A stretch of DNA of 64,000 nt, taken from contig JADCGL010000003.1 of NCBI GenBank assembly GCA_020248985.1, positions 1 to 64,000 on the forward strand. Reading direction: 5' to 3'. Of the stretch, positions 41,830-50,704 are shown in pieces. Position 1 is the stretch's first letter. The number at the start of each line of letters is the position of its first letter. The notes below the pieces were generated by a model. That model did no database searches. It saw nothing but the letters and a program-made list of their open reading frames with translations, and was not told where the DNA came from. A program made the position numbers and the translations under genes. This stretch comes from Telmatospirillum sp. Lineage in GTDB: Bacteria > Pseudomonadota > Alphaproteobacteria > CACIAM-22H2.

Positions 41830-41863
41830 CGGCGCTCGGCCATCACCGAGCGCCGACTTTTTT
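41830..41863. terminator. strong intrinsic terminator, probably bidirectional
   Basis: A perfect 10-base stem (CGGCGCTCGG at 41830-41839 with CCGAGCGCCG at 41846-41855), loop of 6, then a T-run at 41858-41863 on the plus strand. On the minus strand it begins six bases after the stop codon of the gene at 41862-42293 and is followed by TGTTTTG, so it likely ends that transcript too. A second 7-base inverted repeat stands at 41790-41817. Confidence 0.8.
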
Positions 41864-42293
41864 AACGGATTCTCTTTCCGCGTCTCGTAAGGCGATCAAG
41901 GTCTTTTTCGTCTATTTTGTGATAAGTCCTCACCCAAAGCTCATTTGTCTGCACTATCCCTCTTACAACCAGCTTAAATCCACTGCCAAAAACTGCGTCT
42001 TCGAAATGGGCAAAAACAAGATCGCCCCGTTCGTGAAGCACAACACCGCGAGATATGCAGTCTGGTATTACGGCATAATGTATTGGCAAAAGGCGGTGCT
42101 TTTCCCGCATCTTTTCAGCGCAATACTGGCCAAGTCTTACCGAGGTTGCCGTTATACCCAGAATCGCAGAGTATTCCGGCGGAAGAACGCCAACTTGAAC
42201 TGAGGTTGTTCCGCTTCCATTTATGAAACGGATTATTTGTCGAAAGGTCGCGGTCACGCTGAGAGATTGGATGCCCGGAAACCCTGTAGGCAA
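41862..42293 (-). CDS. hypothetical protein, possible PBECR/RelE-like nuclease fold
   Basis: About 143 residues in AT-richer DNA. The second half has alternating strands and a basic end: GDLVFAHFEDAVFGSGFKLV, ELWVRTYHKI and DRLTRRGKRIR. This pattern reminds me of the phage-associated Barnase/EndoU/ColicinE5/RelE-like (PBECR) domains, small RNases or toxins, but the match is by eye only. The start is doubtful: TTG at 42293 has no ribosome site. Only one internal Met occurs, at about residue 61. No antitoxin-like partner overlaps it. Confidence 0.5.
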   Translation of the reverse strand: MPTGFPGIQSLSVTATFRQIIRFINGSGTTSVQVGVLPPEYSAILGITATSVRLGQYCAEKMREKHRLLPIHYAVIPDCISRGVVLHERGDLVFAHFEDAVFGSGFKLVVRGIVQTNELWVRTYHKIDEKDLDRLTRRGKRIR

Positions 42294-42401
42294 GAAAAAA
42301 TCTCAAGCGGAAGTTTTTTCAGAGGTCGCCCGCACTGCCGAGTGCGACGAAAAATCAGCACTTTGAGCATCGCATGAAACGGGAAATAGAATCCACTTCT
42401 G

Positions 42402-42437
42402 GAAAAGAAACAAAGCAGCCCGCCAAATAAGCGGGCT
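42402..42437 (-). terminator. intrinsic terminator of the small gene at 42495-42749
   Basis: Read on the minus strand: a 7-base stem AGCCCGC/GCGGGCT (42437-42431 with 42423-42417, loop of 7) followed by a T-rich stretch, GCTTTGTTTCTTTT. It lies 58 bases beyond the stop codon. Confidence 0.6.
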
Positions 42438-42494
42438 TCGACGTTATCGAGCCCTTTGCCGGCAATGCGAACCTCGCGAGGCTGATGCTAGCAC

Positions 42495-42749
42495 TTAATT
42501 CAACCCGCCACGCACTATGCGAAGATCTGGGGGTTGAGGCCCATCAAGTGTCTTCAGAATTGACCTTAGTATCTGATAGTCCAGCCGATCAGACTGGGCT
42601 CCAGGAAAGTCGATAGTTCCCTTTATGGCGTCCTCAAATTGCCCGGGCAGTAATGCCCCCGTTTTTTGAAGACACTTGGCAAGAAGCGCGATGGCAACAA
42701 CGGCCCCATTTGATAGCGCGGCAATGCGCTCAATGTCTCGTTCGTCCAT
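42495..42749 (-). CDS. small hypothetical protein, 84 residues
   Basis: A soluble, mostly helical protein (DERDIERIAALSNGAVVAIA; LLAKCLQKTGALLPGQFEDA) that I do not recognise. GGAGG touches a first ATG at 42755 but stands six bases before the second at 42749, so the second is the likelier start. TATACT about 40 bases upstream could be a -10 element, overlapped by the inverted repeat GTATAT/ATATAC. It has its own terminator, so it is an independent unit within the AT-rich insertion. Confidence 0.6.
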   Translation of the reverse strand: MDERDIERIAALSNGAVVAIALLAKCLQKTGALLPGQFEDAIKGTIDFPGAQSDRLDYQILRSILKTLDGPQPPDLRIVRGGLN

Positions 42750-43051
42750 ATTCATCCTCCAATGGTTAAAGGTTTGCGCAGTCTACCATTAGTATATAGG
42801 TACGCCAAATATACAAACGCCCAAGATTTAACCCAGATTATTTCAGCATTTTTGACTTAATGTGATTTATCCGTCGCAGAATAAATGCGACTACGAAAAT
42901 CCACTATCAGCTGGCATACAATACAATCCGGCTAGTTCAGTTCGAGACCGGAACGCGGACGCCGTGCATTGTGCAATGTGGCGGGCAACTCGAGCGCACC
43001 AGAGCCACAATCGAGAAGCAAAATTGGCACGATCGGCCGCCGATAGTCGCG
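42750..43051. other. right edge of the AT-rich insertion, no gene seen
   Basis: The left half is AT-rich and contains the promoter region of the small gene at 42495-42749. From about 42940 the composition returns to the GC-rich core pattern. No coding frame is credible on either strand. Confidence 0.5.
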
Positions 43052-43801
43052 TCAGCTGGCGGGCACCAGCTGATCGAGCAACGCCGGGAAGCGGGCGCGC
43101 ACCTGGGCCTGGCGCGCGTGCCAGCGTTCGGGCGACAGATATTGCGGCCGGTAGGTCGGGCCCGGCTCGATATCGACCGTGCGCGTGAGCATGCCCGGGC
43201 GCAGCGGCTGTTCGCGCGCGACCGTGCCCGGCGTTTCGAGCTGGCGGGCAATTTCGCGCGGGCCCGCCATGCAGATTTCGTCGTCCTGCGGGCGGCGGGC
43301 GGCAAGGCTCTGTTCGAGGGCGCGCGCTTCCGAGCGCAAACGCACGCGCCGCTCCTGCGGCAGATTGCGTGCGTAGTGCAGCAGGGCCGCGCGCGCGGCG
43401 AGGATCTGGCGCACGCGCATGTCGGGCGCTTCGGTGTCGGCGCATTTTGCACCGTCCACCGCGACGGCCAAGATCGTCGAGATCAGCACCAGCACGGCTT
43501 CGGCGCGCAAGGGTTCGTTGCGCTGGCCCTCGCCGATCTGCCACAGCAGATCGCCATAGGCGACGCCGATCAGATGCGGGGCCCCCGCCTGCAATCGCGC
43601 CTGCGCCCAGCCGAGCACGGCGCGCGCCTGCGCTTCGTCGCGCGGGGCGAACATCGCCTGCGCCGTCGCTTTGTATTGGCGCGCGGCGTAAAGCCGGTCG
43701 AGCTCGGCAAGATTGGGCGGCGGTGCAGCGGCAGGCGCCTGGGCGAGCGCCTGCAGCGGCACCAAAAGCAGCAGCAGAAAAGCCGCCGCCAACCGCTTCA
43801 T
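43052..43801 (-). CDS. secreted hypothetical protein coupled to asd
   Basis: A 249-residue protein with a clear Sec signal peptide (residues 1-21, AAAFLLLLLVPLQALAQ). The mature part is Ala/Arg-rich and largely helical (LAELDRLYAARQYKATAQAM; RNLPQERRVRLRSEARALEQ) with two isolated cysteines. No domain is recognised. Its ATG overlaps the asd stop codon (ATGA), so it is translated with asd, although no functional link is evident. Confidence 0.72.
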   Translation of the reverse strand: MKRLAAAFLLLLLVPLQALAQAPAAAPPPNLAELDRLYAARQYKATAQAMFAPRDEAQARAVLGWAQARLQAGAPHLIGVAYGDLLWQIGEGQRNEPLRAEAVLVLISTILAVAVDGAKCADTEAPDMRVRQILAARAALLHYARNLPQERRVRLRSEARALEQSLAARRPQDDEICMAGPREIARQLETPGTVAREQPLRPGMLTRTVDIEPGPTYRPQYLSPERWHARQAQVRARFPALLDQLVPAS

Positions 43802-44811
43802 TCGTGTTCGGCCAAAGCCAAGGCGACCGTCACGATCGGCAACGACAACGCCGCGCGCAGATTGTCGGCCGCAAGCCAGAAGGCAAGGCCGTTGGCGACC
43901 GAGGGATCGTCGCGCAGGCGGCTGATGAAAATCTTGGTTTCGCCTTGCGTCTCGAGCGGGGTGACGAACCCTTCGGCCGCGCGATGGTCGACGAGGCCGA
44001 TATCGTCGTCGCGGATCAAGAGACTGCGCGCCTGCGCCACCCCCATCGGCTCGGTGAATTCGACCGCGACCGAGATGCCGTGCCCGACAAAGGCGGGGAC
44101 CCGCACGCAGGTCGCCACGATATTGAGATCGCCGCCGAGGATCTTGCGCGGTTCGAGGGCGAGCGCTTTTTCTTCCGAGGTGCGGCCGTCGGTTTCGAAA
44201 GCGCCGCAATGCGGGATCGTGTTGAACGCGATCTGCTTGGCGAAATGCTGGCGCTCGAGCGTCTGGTTCACATAGACCGAGCGCGTCTGGTTGAAGAGCT
44301 CGTCCATGGCAGGCCGGCCGGCTTCCGACACGGCCTGGTAGGTGGACAGCACCGCGCGCTTGGCTTTGGCCTTGTCGTGCATCGGATGCAGCGCGCGCGT
44401 GAACATGCTCACGCATGCGCCGGGTACGGCCACGATGCGGCGCTTGGCGCGCGCGAACGTCGCGGCCGTGTCGTTCACCCCCGCCACGACGAGCGGCACG
44501 TCGGCTTCCATGCGGAAATGCGCCGAGGTATCGACGACCCAGGCCCCGGCCTTGGCGGCTTTGGGCACGGCGGCGGCCGACACGGCAGCGGCCGTGCAGA
44601 AGATCGCGACCTTGGCCGTCGAAAAATCGAATTGGGCAAGATCTTGGGTCGTGAGGTCGGTTTCTTCGCCGTAGGAGAGTGTCGCCCCGATCGAGCGTTC
44701 GGAGGCAAGCGCCACCACATTGTGCGGATCGATCCCGCGCTGCGCCAATTCCTGCAGAACTTCGCGCCCGATCGTGCCCGTCGCCCCGACAACTGCTATT
44801 TTATTTGCCAT
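43798..44811 (-). CDS. asd: aspartate-semialdehyde dehydrogenase
   Basis: A 337-residue enzyme that reduces aspartyl phosphate to the semialdehyde, the branch point to lysine, threonine and methionine. NADP-loop KIAVVGATGTIGREVL, STYQAVSEAG and the C-terminal FWLAADNLR are family-typical. The catalytic cysteine region reads IVAVPGACVSM instead of the usual Asn-Pro-x-Cys, and the stretch after ADNLR diverges, so this is an atypical member. AGAGG stands five bases before the ATG. dapF, the later lysine-pathway gene, is about 9 kb away. Confidence 0.88.
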   Translation of the reverse strand: MANKIAVVGATGTIGREVLQELAQRGIDPHNVVALASERSIGATLSYGEETDLTTQDLAQFDFSTAKVAIFCTAAAVSAAAVPKAAKAGAWVVDTSAHFRMEADVPLVVAGVNDTAATFARAKRRIVAVPGACVSMFTRALHPMHDKAKAKRAVLSTYQAVSEAGRPAMDELFNQTRSVYVNQTLERQHFAKQIAFNTIPHCGAFETDGRTSEEKALALEPRKILGGDLNIVATCVRVPAFVGHGISVAVEFTEPMGVAQARSLLIRDDDIGLVDHRAAEGFVTPLETQGETKIFISRLRDDPSVANGLAFWLAADNLRAALSLPIVTVALALAEHE

Positions 44812-44944
44812 TCCAACCTCTTACCCGAGCCTTGCCGGATTGCCTCAATAATTTCATATTGGCCTGCGAGAAGCCTCGCCGAAGCACTGCCGCACCCGAG
44901 GATCGATAGACCTTCCTCGCGCCCTTGGAAAGCCCGTTGTCATC

Positions 44945-45517
44945 ATGAAAAAAGATACGCTCGAAAGCCTGCTGTTCTTCAAACGCTGGCTTGCGAACCC
45001 GATGAAGGTGGGTGCCGTCATTCCGTCGTCGGCCAATCTGGCGCGGCTGATCGCCAAGCAGGTGCATCTGAAGGCCGACCAATGCGTGGTCGAACTCGGG
45101 CCCGGCACGGGACCGGTGACCAAGGCACTGCTCGCCTCGGGCATTCCGGTCGAGCGCCTGTTCCTGATCGAAATCGACGGCGACATGGCGGCCTATCTGC
45201 GCCGCGAGTTCCCGAACGTCAACGTGATCCACGGCGATGCGACGAAACTCAAAGACCTCTTGCCGCCGCAATGGGTCGGCAAGGTCGCGACCGTGATTTC
45301 CGGCATCCCGATGCTGCCGCTGCCGATCGAACTGCAGCGCGGCCTGATCGACGCCGCCTTCGAGGTGATGGCGCCGGGCGGCGAGATCCTGCAATACACC
45401 TATTCGCTGGCTTCGCCGATCAAGGAAAAGCCGCTCGGCCTCAAGGGCCGCCGCAAAGGCATTTCGATGCTGAACGTGCCACCCGCCTGGGTGTGGAGCT
45501 ACGCCCCCGCGGTATAA
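44945..45517 (+). CDS. pmtA: phospholipid N-methyltransferase PmtA-like
   Basis: A 190-residue SAM-dependent methyltransferase of the Rhodobacter/Rhizobium PmtA type, which methylates phosphatidylethanolamine towards phosphatidylcholine at the inner membrane. Landmarks: FFKRWLANPMKVGAVIPSS, the SAM loop VVELGPGTGPVTKALL, LIEIDGDMAAYLRREFP and SGIPMLPLP. It is divergent from asd and convergent with leuB. The product is probably phosphatidylcholine or a methylated intermediate. Confidence 0.87.
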   Translation: MKKDTLESLLFFKRWLANPMKVGAVIPSSANLARLIAKQVHLKADQCVVELGPGTGPVTKALLASGIPVERLFLIEIDGDMAAYLRREFPNVNVIHGDATKLKDLLPPQWVGKVATVISGIPMLPLPIELQRGLIDAAFEVMAPGGEILQYTYSLASPIKEKPLGLKGRRKGISMLNVPPAWVWSYAPAV

Positions 45518-45526
45518 AGCTTGGCG

Positions 45527-45553
45527 GCGTAAAGCCCGCTGGCCGCTTTACGC
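45527..45553. terminator. inverted repeat between pmtA and leuB, probable bidirectional terminator
   Basis: GCGTAAAGC (45527-45535) and GCTTTACGC (45545-45553) form a perfect 9-base stem with a 9-base loop. It overlaps the leuB stop codon and starts 10 bases after the pmtA stop. There is no long T-run. Confidence 0.5.
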
Positions 45554-46660
45554 GGCCAGCTTGTCGAGTTCGGCCAACAGCGCATTGCCCATTTGGGTGG
45601 TCGAGACCGGCGTTTCGCCGGGCATGGCGATGTCGCGCGTGCGGATGCCCTTGGCGAGCACGTTCTTGGCCGCCTGTTCGACGAGATCGGCATCCGCCGG
45701 CAGATCGAACGAGTAGCGCAGCATCATCGCGAAGGACAGCAGCGTCGCCATCGGGTTCGCCATGTCCTTGCCGGCAATGTCGGGGGCCGAGCCGTGCACG
45801 GGCTCGTAGAGCGCTTTGCGCCGGCCGGTCGCGTCGGGCGCACCCAGCGAGGCCGAGGGCAGCATCCCGAGCGAGCCGGTGAGCATCGCCGCACAGTCCG
45901 ACAGCATGTCGCCGAACAGATTGTCGGTCACGATCACGTCGAATTGCTTGGGATTGCGCACGAGCTGCATGTTGCAATTGTCGGCCAGCATGTGCTCGAG
46001 CTTCACGTCGGCGAATTCGGCCTTGTGGGTTGCGGTCACGACTTCGCGCCACAGCACGCCCGTGTGCATGACGTTCGATTTTTCGACCGAGTGCACCTTG
46101 TTGCCGCGTTTGCGCGCGAGCTCGAACGCCACGCGCGCGATGCGCTGGATTTCCGAGGTCGTGTAGACTTGCGTGTCGACCGCTTTCTTCTGGCCGTCGG
46201 GCAGCGTGGTCACGCCGCGCGGTTCGCCGAAATAGACCCCACCCGTGAGCTCGCGCAGGATCAGAATATCGAGGCCCGCCACGAGCTCGCGCTTGAGGCT
46301 GGAGGCGTCGGCAAGCGCGTCGAACACCAAGGCCGGGCGCAGATTGGCGAACAGGTCCATGTCCTTGCGCAGGCGCAACAGGCCGCGCTCGGGCTTCTTC
46401 TCGAACGGCAGGCCGTCCCATTTGGGGCCGCCGACGGCGCCGAACAGCGTGGCGTCCGAATTCATCGCGACGTCCATCGTGGCGTCGTCGATCGGCCAGC
46501 CATGCTTGTCGATCGCAGCCCCGCCCACGAGACCTTCCTTGACGTCGAACGACACGGTCCGGCGCTTGTCGAACCAATCGACCACGCGATGCACCTGGCG
46601 CATCACTTCGACGCCGATCCCGTCGCCGGGCAGAACAAGCAGTTTGCGGTTGGAAGCCAT
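45548..46660 (-). CDS. leuB: 3-isopropylmalate dehydrogenase
   Basis: A 370-residue NAD-dependent enzyme, third step of leucine synthesis. Features: [14 protein letters not shown] at the N-terminus, [30 protein letters not shown] with metal-binding aspartates, and [20 protein letters not shown]. Length is normal. It is the last gene of the leuC-rdd-leuD-leuB unit, 15 bases after leuD. Confidence 0.97.
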   Translation of the reverse strand: MASNRKLLVLPGDGIGVEVMRQVHRVVDWFDKRRTVSFDVKEGLVGGAAIDKHGWPIDDATMDVAMNSDATLFGAVGGPKWDGLPFEKKPERGLLRLRKDMDLFANLRPALVFDALADASSLKRELVAGLDILILRELTGGVYFGEPRGVTTLPDGQKKAVDTQVYTTSEIQRIARVAFELARKRGNKVHSVEKSNVMHTGVLWREVVTATHKAEFADVKLEHMLADNCNMQLVRNPKQFDVIVTDNLFGDMLSDCAAMLTGSLGMLPSASLGAPDATGRRKALYEPVHGSAPDIAGKDMANPMATLLSFAMMLRYSFDLPADADLVEQAAKNVLAKGIRTRDIAMPGETPVSTTQMGNALLAELDKLAA

Positions 46661-46675
46661 GGGTTGCGTCTCCGT

Positions 46676-47293
46676 TCAGCGTGCGGCGAAGAGCCAGGGC
46701 TGGCTCTGGCGCAGTTTGTTTTCGTAAGAATCGATGTGCTCTGCCTTCTGCATCGTGAGGCCGATATCGTCGAGCCCGTTCAGCAGGCAGTGCTTGCGGA
46801 ATTCGTCGATGTCGAATTTGACGCTGCCGCCGTCGGGGCCTTTAATCTCCTGCTTTTCGAGATCGACGGTGAGCGTGGCGTTCGAGCCGCGCTGCGCATC
46901 GTCCATCAGCTTGGCGAGATCTTCCTTCGACACGCGGATCGGCAGGATGCCGTTCTTGAAGCAGTTGTTGTAGAAAATGTCGGCGAACGACGTGCTGATC
47001 ACGCAGCGAATGCCGAAATCGAGCAGCGCCCAGGGGGCGTGTTCGCGCGACGAGCCGCAGCCGAAATTGTCGCCCGCGACCAGGATCTGCGCCTTGCGGT
47101 AGGCGGGCTTGTTCAGCACGAAGTCGGGCTTTTCCTTGCCGTCGGGCGTGAAGCGCATCTCTTCGAAAAGCGCCGAGCCGAGGCCGGTGCGCTTGATCGT
47201 CTTCAGATGCTGCTTGGGGATGATCATGTCGGTGTCGACATTGATCATCGGCAGCGGTGCGGCCACACCGGTCAGAACCGTGAACTTGTCCAT
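46676..47293 (-). CDS. leuD: 3-isopropylmalate dehydratase small subunit
   Basis: A 205-residue swivel-domain subunit that pairs with LeuC to isomerise isopropylmalate. [20 protein letters not shown] and [19 protein letters not shown] are diagnostic. It lies between the RDD membrane-protein gene and leuB. Confidence 0.97.
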   Translation of the reverse strand: MDKFTVLTGVAAPLPMINVDTDMIIPKQHLKTIKRTGLGSALFEEMRFTPDGKEKPDFVLNKPAYRKAQILVAGDNFGCGSSREHAPWALLDFGIRCVISTSFADIFYNNCFKNGILPIRVSKEDLAKLMDDAQRGSNATLTVDLEKQEIKGPDGGSVKFDIDEFRKHCLLNGLDDIGLTMQKAEHIDSYENKLRQSQPWLFAAR

Positions 47294-47313
47294 GGCTTTC
47301 CTGTCGCTCCCCT

Positions 47314-48000
47314 TCAGATGTCGTCGCGCGCGACCACGCGCGTGCCGGCGAGAATGTCGTGCAAGGCCTGGCCCGAGCCGGTGAGACCGGCCAGCAGATA
47401 GCCCATGCCCGTCGATGCGATGTCGCAGATTTTGAGCAGCTGGCGGGCGGCCGCGCGCAGCGGCGAAAGACGGCGCCCGGCAAGATCGACGACCTTGAGG
47501 CGCATCCAGCGCTTGCCGGGCGTGGCCTGGCGCGTACCCGCTTCGAAGAATGCAAAATACGCAAACGGCAGCAGCACGATCGCGACCTGGGCTGCGACCA
47601 GCTGCAGCACGGCGCGCACATTGCGGCCGACAAGCGTTTCGCTGCGCACCGGTTCGACACGCCCGTCGTCGGTGCGGATGACGCCTTCGACGACCGAATA
47701 GATCAGCACCGTGCCGTCGGCATAGCGGCGCGTTTCGGCGACGAAATCGACCGTGCGCTGGCCGCTATTGTCGTACATGCGCTCGTCTTCGCGCTGCACG
47801 ACCTGGCGTTCGACCCCAACCAAGCGCGCCTCGTTCCACGGCATCGTCCACAGATCGCCCGCTCCCAGGACCGACTTGGCGGCCGATGCCAGCGCCCACA
47901 GGACGAGAAGCAGAATCGCCGCATCAATCGCCAACGCCAATACGCGCCGCCCGAACGGGGCAGCGTGCGTGGCGGTGCCGATCGACATGGCGACGCTCAT
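47314..48000 (-). CDS. RDD-family membrane protein embedded in the leu operon
   Basis: A 228-residue inner-membrane protein. RDD features are visible: [19 protein letters not shown] with the conserved Arg and Asp, and [11 protein letters not shown] with [12 protein letters not shown] near the end. A soluble loop of about 80 residues separates the first two helices. Its ATG overlaps the leuC stop codon and leuD follows after 20 bases. RDD proteins are poorly characterised; some are linked to ion exchange. Nothing ties it to leucine synthesis apart from position. Confidence 0.85.
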   Translation of the reverse strand: MSVAMSIGTATHAAPFGRRVLALAIDAAILLLVLWALASAAKSVLGAGDLWTMPWNEARLVGVERQVVQREDERMYDNSGQRTVDFVAETRRYADGTVLIYSVVEGVIRTDDGRVEPVRSETLVGRNVRAVLQLVAAQVAIVLLPFAYFAFFEAGTRQATPGKRWMRLKVVDLAGRRLSPLRAAARQLLKICDIASTGMGYLLAGLTGSGQALHDILAGTRVVARDDI

Positions 48001-49403
48001 TTCAGCGCGCGCACGTCGGCCAAATGACCGGCGACGGCCGCGGCCGCGGCCATGCCCGGCGACACGAGATGCGTGCGCCCGCCGCGGCCCTGCCGGCCTT
48101 CGAAATTGCGGTTCGAGGTCGACGCACAACGTTCGCCCGGCTGCAGCTTGTCGGCGTTCATCGCCAAGCACATCGAGCAGCCCGGCTCGCGCCATTCGAA
48201 GCCGGCTTCGAGGAAGATCTTGTCGAGACCTTCGCTCTCGGCCTGTTCCTTGACGAGGCCCGAACCCGGCACCACGAGCGCTTGCACGTGCGACGCGACC
48301 TTGCGGCCCTTGGCGATGGCCGCGACCGCGCGCAGGTCTTCGATGCGGCCGTTGGTGCAGCTGCCGATGAAGACTTTGTCGATGCGCACTTCGGACAATT
48401 TCTGCCCCGGCGTCAGCGCCATGTATTCGAGCGAACGAATCGTGGCGTTGCGCTTGCCTTCGTCGGCGATCTTGGCGGGATCGGGGACGACCGCGTCGAT
48501 CGGCAGCACGTCTTCGGGCGACGTGCCCCACGTGACCATCGGCGGGATATCGGCCGCGGCGAGCACCACTTCCTTGTCGTAGAACGCACCCTCGTCCGAG
48601 GGCAGCGTCTTCCAGTAGTTCACGGCCGCTTCCCACTGCGCACCCTTGGGCGCGTAAGGCCGGCCTTTTAGATAGGCGAAGGTTTTTTCGTCGGGCGCGA
48701 TGAGGCCCGCGCGCGCGCCGCCCTCGATCGTCATGTTGCAGACGGTCATGCGGCCTTCCATCGACAGGTCGCGAATGACCGAGCCCGCGAACTCGACGAC
48801 GTAGCCCGTACCGCCGGCCGTGCCGATCTTGCCGATGATCGCCAGGATCACGTCTTTGGCGGTCACGCCGGGTGCCAAGCGCCCATCGACCGTGACGCGC
48901 ATATTCTTGGCCGGTCGCTGCAGCAGCGTTTGCGTGGCCAGCACATGCTCGACCTCGGACGTACCGATGCCGAATGCGAGTGCGCCGAACGCACCGTGCG
49001 TGGCCGTGTGGCTGTCGCCGCACACGATCGTCGTTCCCGGCTGGGTCAGGCCCTGCTCGGGCCCGATGATGTGCACGATGCCCTGGCGCACATCGTCCAT
49101 GCCGAAATGCGTGATGCCGAATTCCTTGGCGTTGGCTTCCAGCGTTTCGACCTGGATGCGGCTCTCGGGATCGGCGATGCCCTTGGAGCGGTCGGTCGTC
49201 GGCACGTTGTGGTCGGCGACCGCGATCGTCGCGTCGGCGCGGCGCACCTTGCGGCCGGTGAGGCGCAGACCTTCGAAAGCCTGCGGGCTCGTGACTTCGT
49301 GCACGAGGTGGCGGTCGATATAGAGCACGCAAGTGCCGTCGTCCTGGCGGTGGACGACATGGCTGTCCCATATCTTGTCGAACAAGGTGCGCGGCTTCGT
49401 CAT
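47997..49403 (-). CDS. leuC: 3-isopropylmalate dehydratase large subunit
   Basis: A 468-residue aconitase-fold subunit. The [4Fe-4S] ligands lie in [13 protein letters not shown] and GCSMCLAMN. The N-terminus [17 protein letters not shown] is standard, and GGAGG precedes the start at 49403. It follows rplS after 85 bases that contain two hairpins, so it may be read partly from the ribosomal transcript. Confidence 0.97.
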   Translation of the reverse strand: MTKPRTLFDKIWDSHVVHRQDDGTCVLYIDRHLVHEVTSPQAFEGLRLTGRKVRRADATIAVADHNVPTTDRSKGIADPESRIQVETLEANAKEFGITHFGMDDVRQGIVHIIGPEQGLTQPGTTIVCGDSHTATHGAFGALAFGIGTSEVEHVLATQTLLQRPAKNMRVTVDGRLAPGVTAKDVILAIIGKIGTAGGTGYVVEFAGSVIRDLSMEGRMTVCNMTIEGGARAGLIAPDEKTFAYLKGRPYAPKGAQWEAAVNYWKTLPSDEGAFYDKEVVLAAADIPPMVTWGTSPEDVLPIDAVVPDPAKIADEGKRNATIRSLEYMALTPGQKLSEVRIDKVFIGSCTNGRIEDLRAVAAIAKGRKVASHVQALVVPGSGLVKEQAESEGLDKIFLEAGFEWREPGCSMCLAMNADKLQPGERCASTSNRNFEGRQGRGGRTHLVSPGMAAAAAVAGHLADVRALK

Positions 49404-49431
49404 CGATGCTCCTCCCTTACACGTGGCCATA

Positions 49432-49486
49432 CCGGTTCCCGCCCCCTCGTTCGGCGACGGGTGCGGGAACCGGATATGTCCGGTCT
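49432..49486. terminator. two hairpins between rplS and leuC
   Basis: An 11-base perfect inverted repeat (CCGGTTCCCGC at 49432-49442, GCGGGAACCGG at 49463-49473) and, overlapping its end, ACCGGA/TCCGGT (49469-49484 region) followed by CTTTTT on the plus strand. On the minus strand, the direction of both flanking genes, there is no T-run after the stems. They may be a weak terminator, a processing site, or a leader structure for leuC. Confidence 0.45.
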
Positions 49487-49488
49487 TT

Positions 49489-49920
49489 TTACTTCGTCTC
49501 GTTGGCCGCCGCTTCGAGATCGGCTGCCGACAGGTCGGCGGCCGTCGCCGGCGCGTTGGTGCCCGACTTCTCGAGAATGCGGGCGGCCTTGCCCGTGCGG
49601 CCGCGCAGATAATAGAGCTTGGCGCGGCGCACGTCGCCGCGACGCACGACTTCGATGCCGCCGATGCGCGGCGAGTAGAGCGGGAACACGCGCTCGACGC
49701 CCTCGCCGAACGACATCTTGCGCACGGTGAAGTTCGAGGCGATGCCCGAATTCTTGCGCGCGATGCACACGCCTTCGAAGGTCTGCAGACGCTCGCGCGT
49801 CCCTTCCAGCACCTTCACCTGGACGCGCAGCGTGTCGCCGGGGCCGAAGTCCGGCACTTTGCGCGCCGCGACGAGCTTGGCGATCTGCTCTTTTTCGAGC
49901 TGCTCGATAATGAACGACAT
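49489..49920 (-). CDS. rplS: 50S ribosomal protein L19
   Basis: A 143-residue ribosomal protein. [39 protein letters not shown] and [20 protein letters not shown] are diagnostic. The C-terminal tail of about 25 residues ([20 protein letters not shown]) extends beyond the E. coli length, as in many alphaproteobacteria. AAGGAG stands 8 bases before the start. It closes the rpsP-rimM-trmD-rplS unit. Confidence 0.97.
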   Translation of the reverse strand: MSFIIEQLEKEQIAKLVAARKVPDFGPGDTLRVQVKVLEGTRERLQTFEGVCIARKNSGIASNFTVRKMSFGEGVERVFPLYSPRIGGIEVVRRGDVRRAKLYYLRGRTGKAARILEKSGTNAPATAADLSAADLEAAANETK

Positions 49921-49942
49921 GGTCTTTCTCCTTTTCGATCTC

Positions 49943-50704
49943 TCAGTGTTGCGTGCGCGCCGGGTGCTTGGCCCACAGATCGGGGCGTCGCTCGGCGGTC
50001 AGGCGCAAGGCCTGTTCCCGCCGCCAGGCGCGAATGTTGGCGTGGTTGCCGGAGGTCAGAACCGCCGGCACGGCGCGGTCCTGCCAGATGGCGGGCCGCG
50101 TGTAGTGGGGATATTCCAGAAGACCGTCTTCGAAGCTTTCTTCGCCGAGCGATTCGGCCGCACCCAAAACGCCGGGCAGCAGCCGCACGCACGCGTCGAT
50201 CACGCACATCGCCGCAGGCTCGCCGCCCGACAAAACGAAGTCGCCGATCGAAATCTCGCGCAACGCCCGCGCTTCGATCACGCGCGCATCGATCCCTTCG
50301 AAGCGCCCGCACAGCAGCACGATGCCCGGTGCCGCCGCAAACTCGCGCGCGAGGCTCTGGTCGAAGGGCTGGCCCGACGGCGACAGGCAGATCGCGATGG
50401 CCCCTTCGGGGGCGCGCGCGATCGCCACGGCCAAGGCCGCATCGACCACGTCGGGCTTCATCACGAGGCCAGGACCCCCGCCGAACGGCAGATCGTCCAC
50501 CGTGCGGTGCTTGTCGGACGCGAAGTCGCGGATGTCGATCGTATCGAGCGCAAAGGCACCGTCTTGCACGGCACGGCCGACGATGCCGGCACCGAGCGGC
50601 CCCGGGAACATGCCCGGATAGAGCGTGAGCACGAGCGCATGCCACGGCGCTTGCGCGCCGCTGCCGCTCGTTGCTTGGCTCTGCTGTTCGCCGCCGACAC
50701 TCAT
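49943..50704 (-). CDS. trmD: tRNA (guanine-37-N1)-methyltransferase
   Basis: A 253-residue SPOUT methyltransferase that makes m1G37 and prevents frameshifting. Knot motifs: [26 protein letters not shown] and [17 protein letters not shown]. An N-terminal stretch of about 20 Gln/Ser-rich residues precedes the conserved [12 protein letters not shown]. Its ATG overlaps the rimM stop. Confidence 0.97.
   Translation of the reverse strand: MSVGGEQQSQATSGSGAQAPWHALVLTLYPGMFPGPLGAGIVGRAVQDGAFALDTIDIRDFASDKHRTVDDLPFGGGPGLVMKPDVVDAALAVAIARAPEGAIAICLSPSGQPFDQSLAREFAAAPGIVLLCGRFEGIDARVIEARALREISIGDFVLSGGEPAAMCVIDACVRLLPGVLGAAESLGEESFEDGLLEYPHYTRPAIWQDRAVPAVLTSGNHANIRAWRREQALRLTAERRPDLWAKHPARTQH

Noticed and set aside
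42439-42495. A short plus-strand peptide FDVIEPFAGNANLARLMLA resembling a DNA-methylase motif
   Set aside because: Only about 20 residues, immediately preceded by a stop and followed by unrelated sequence; too short to call a remnant with confidence.
39844-43051. tRNA-anchored genomic island or prophage
   Set aside because: No tRNA gene, integrase, phage structural gene or att-like long repeat is visible in or beside the AT-rich stretch.
42862-43188. A 108-codon plus-strand frame across the right edge of the insertion
   Set aside because: It crosses the composition boundary into the antisense of the secreted protein gene and has Arg/Ala/Ser-biased shadow sequence.
49404-49430. Possible leucine leader peptide upstream of leuC
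   Set aside because: The in-frame extension (MATCKGGAS) contains no leucine codons and no attenuator with a T-run on the coding strand.
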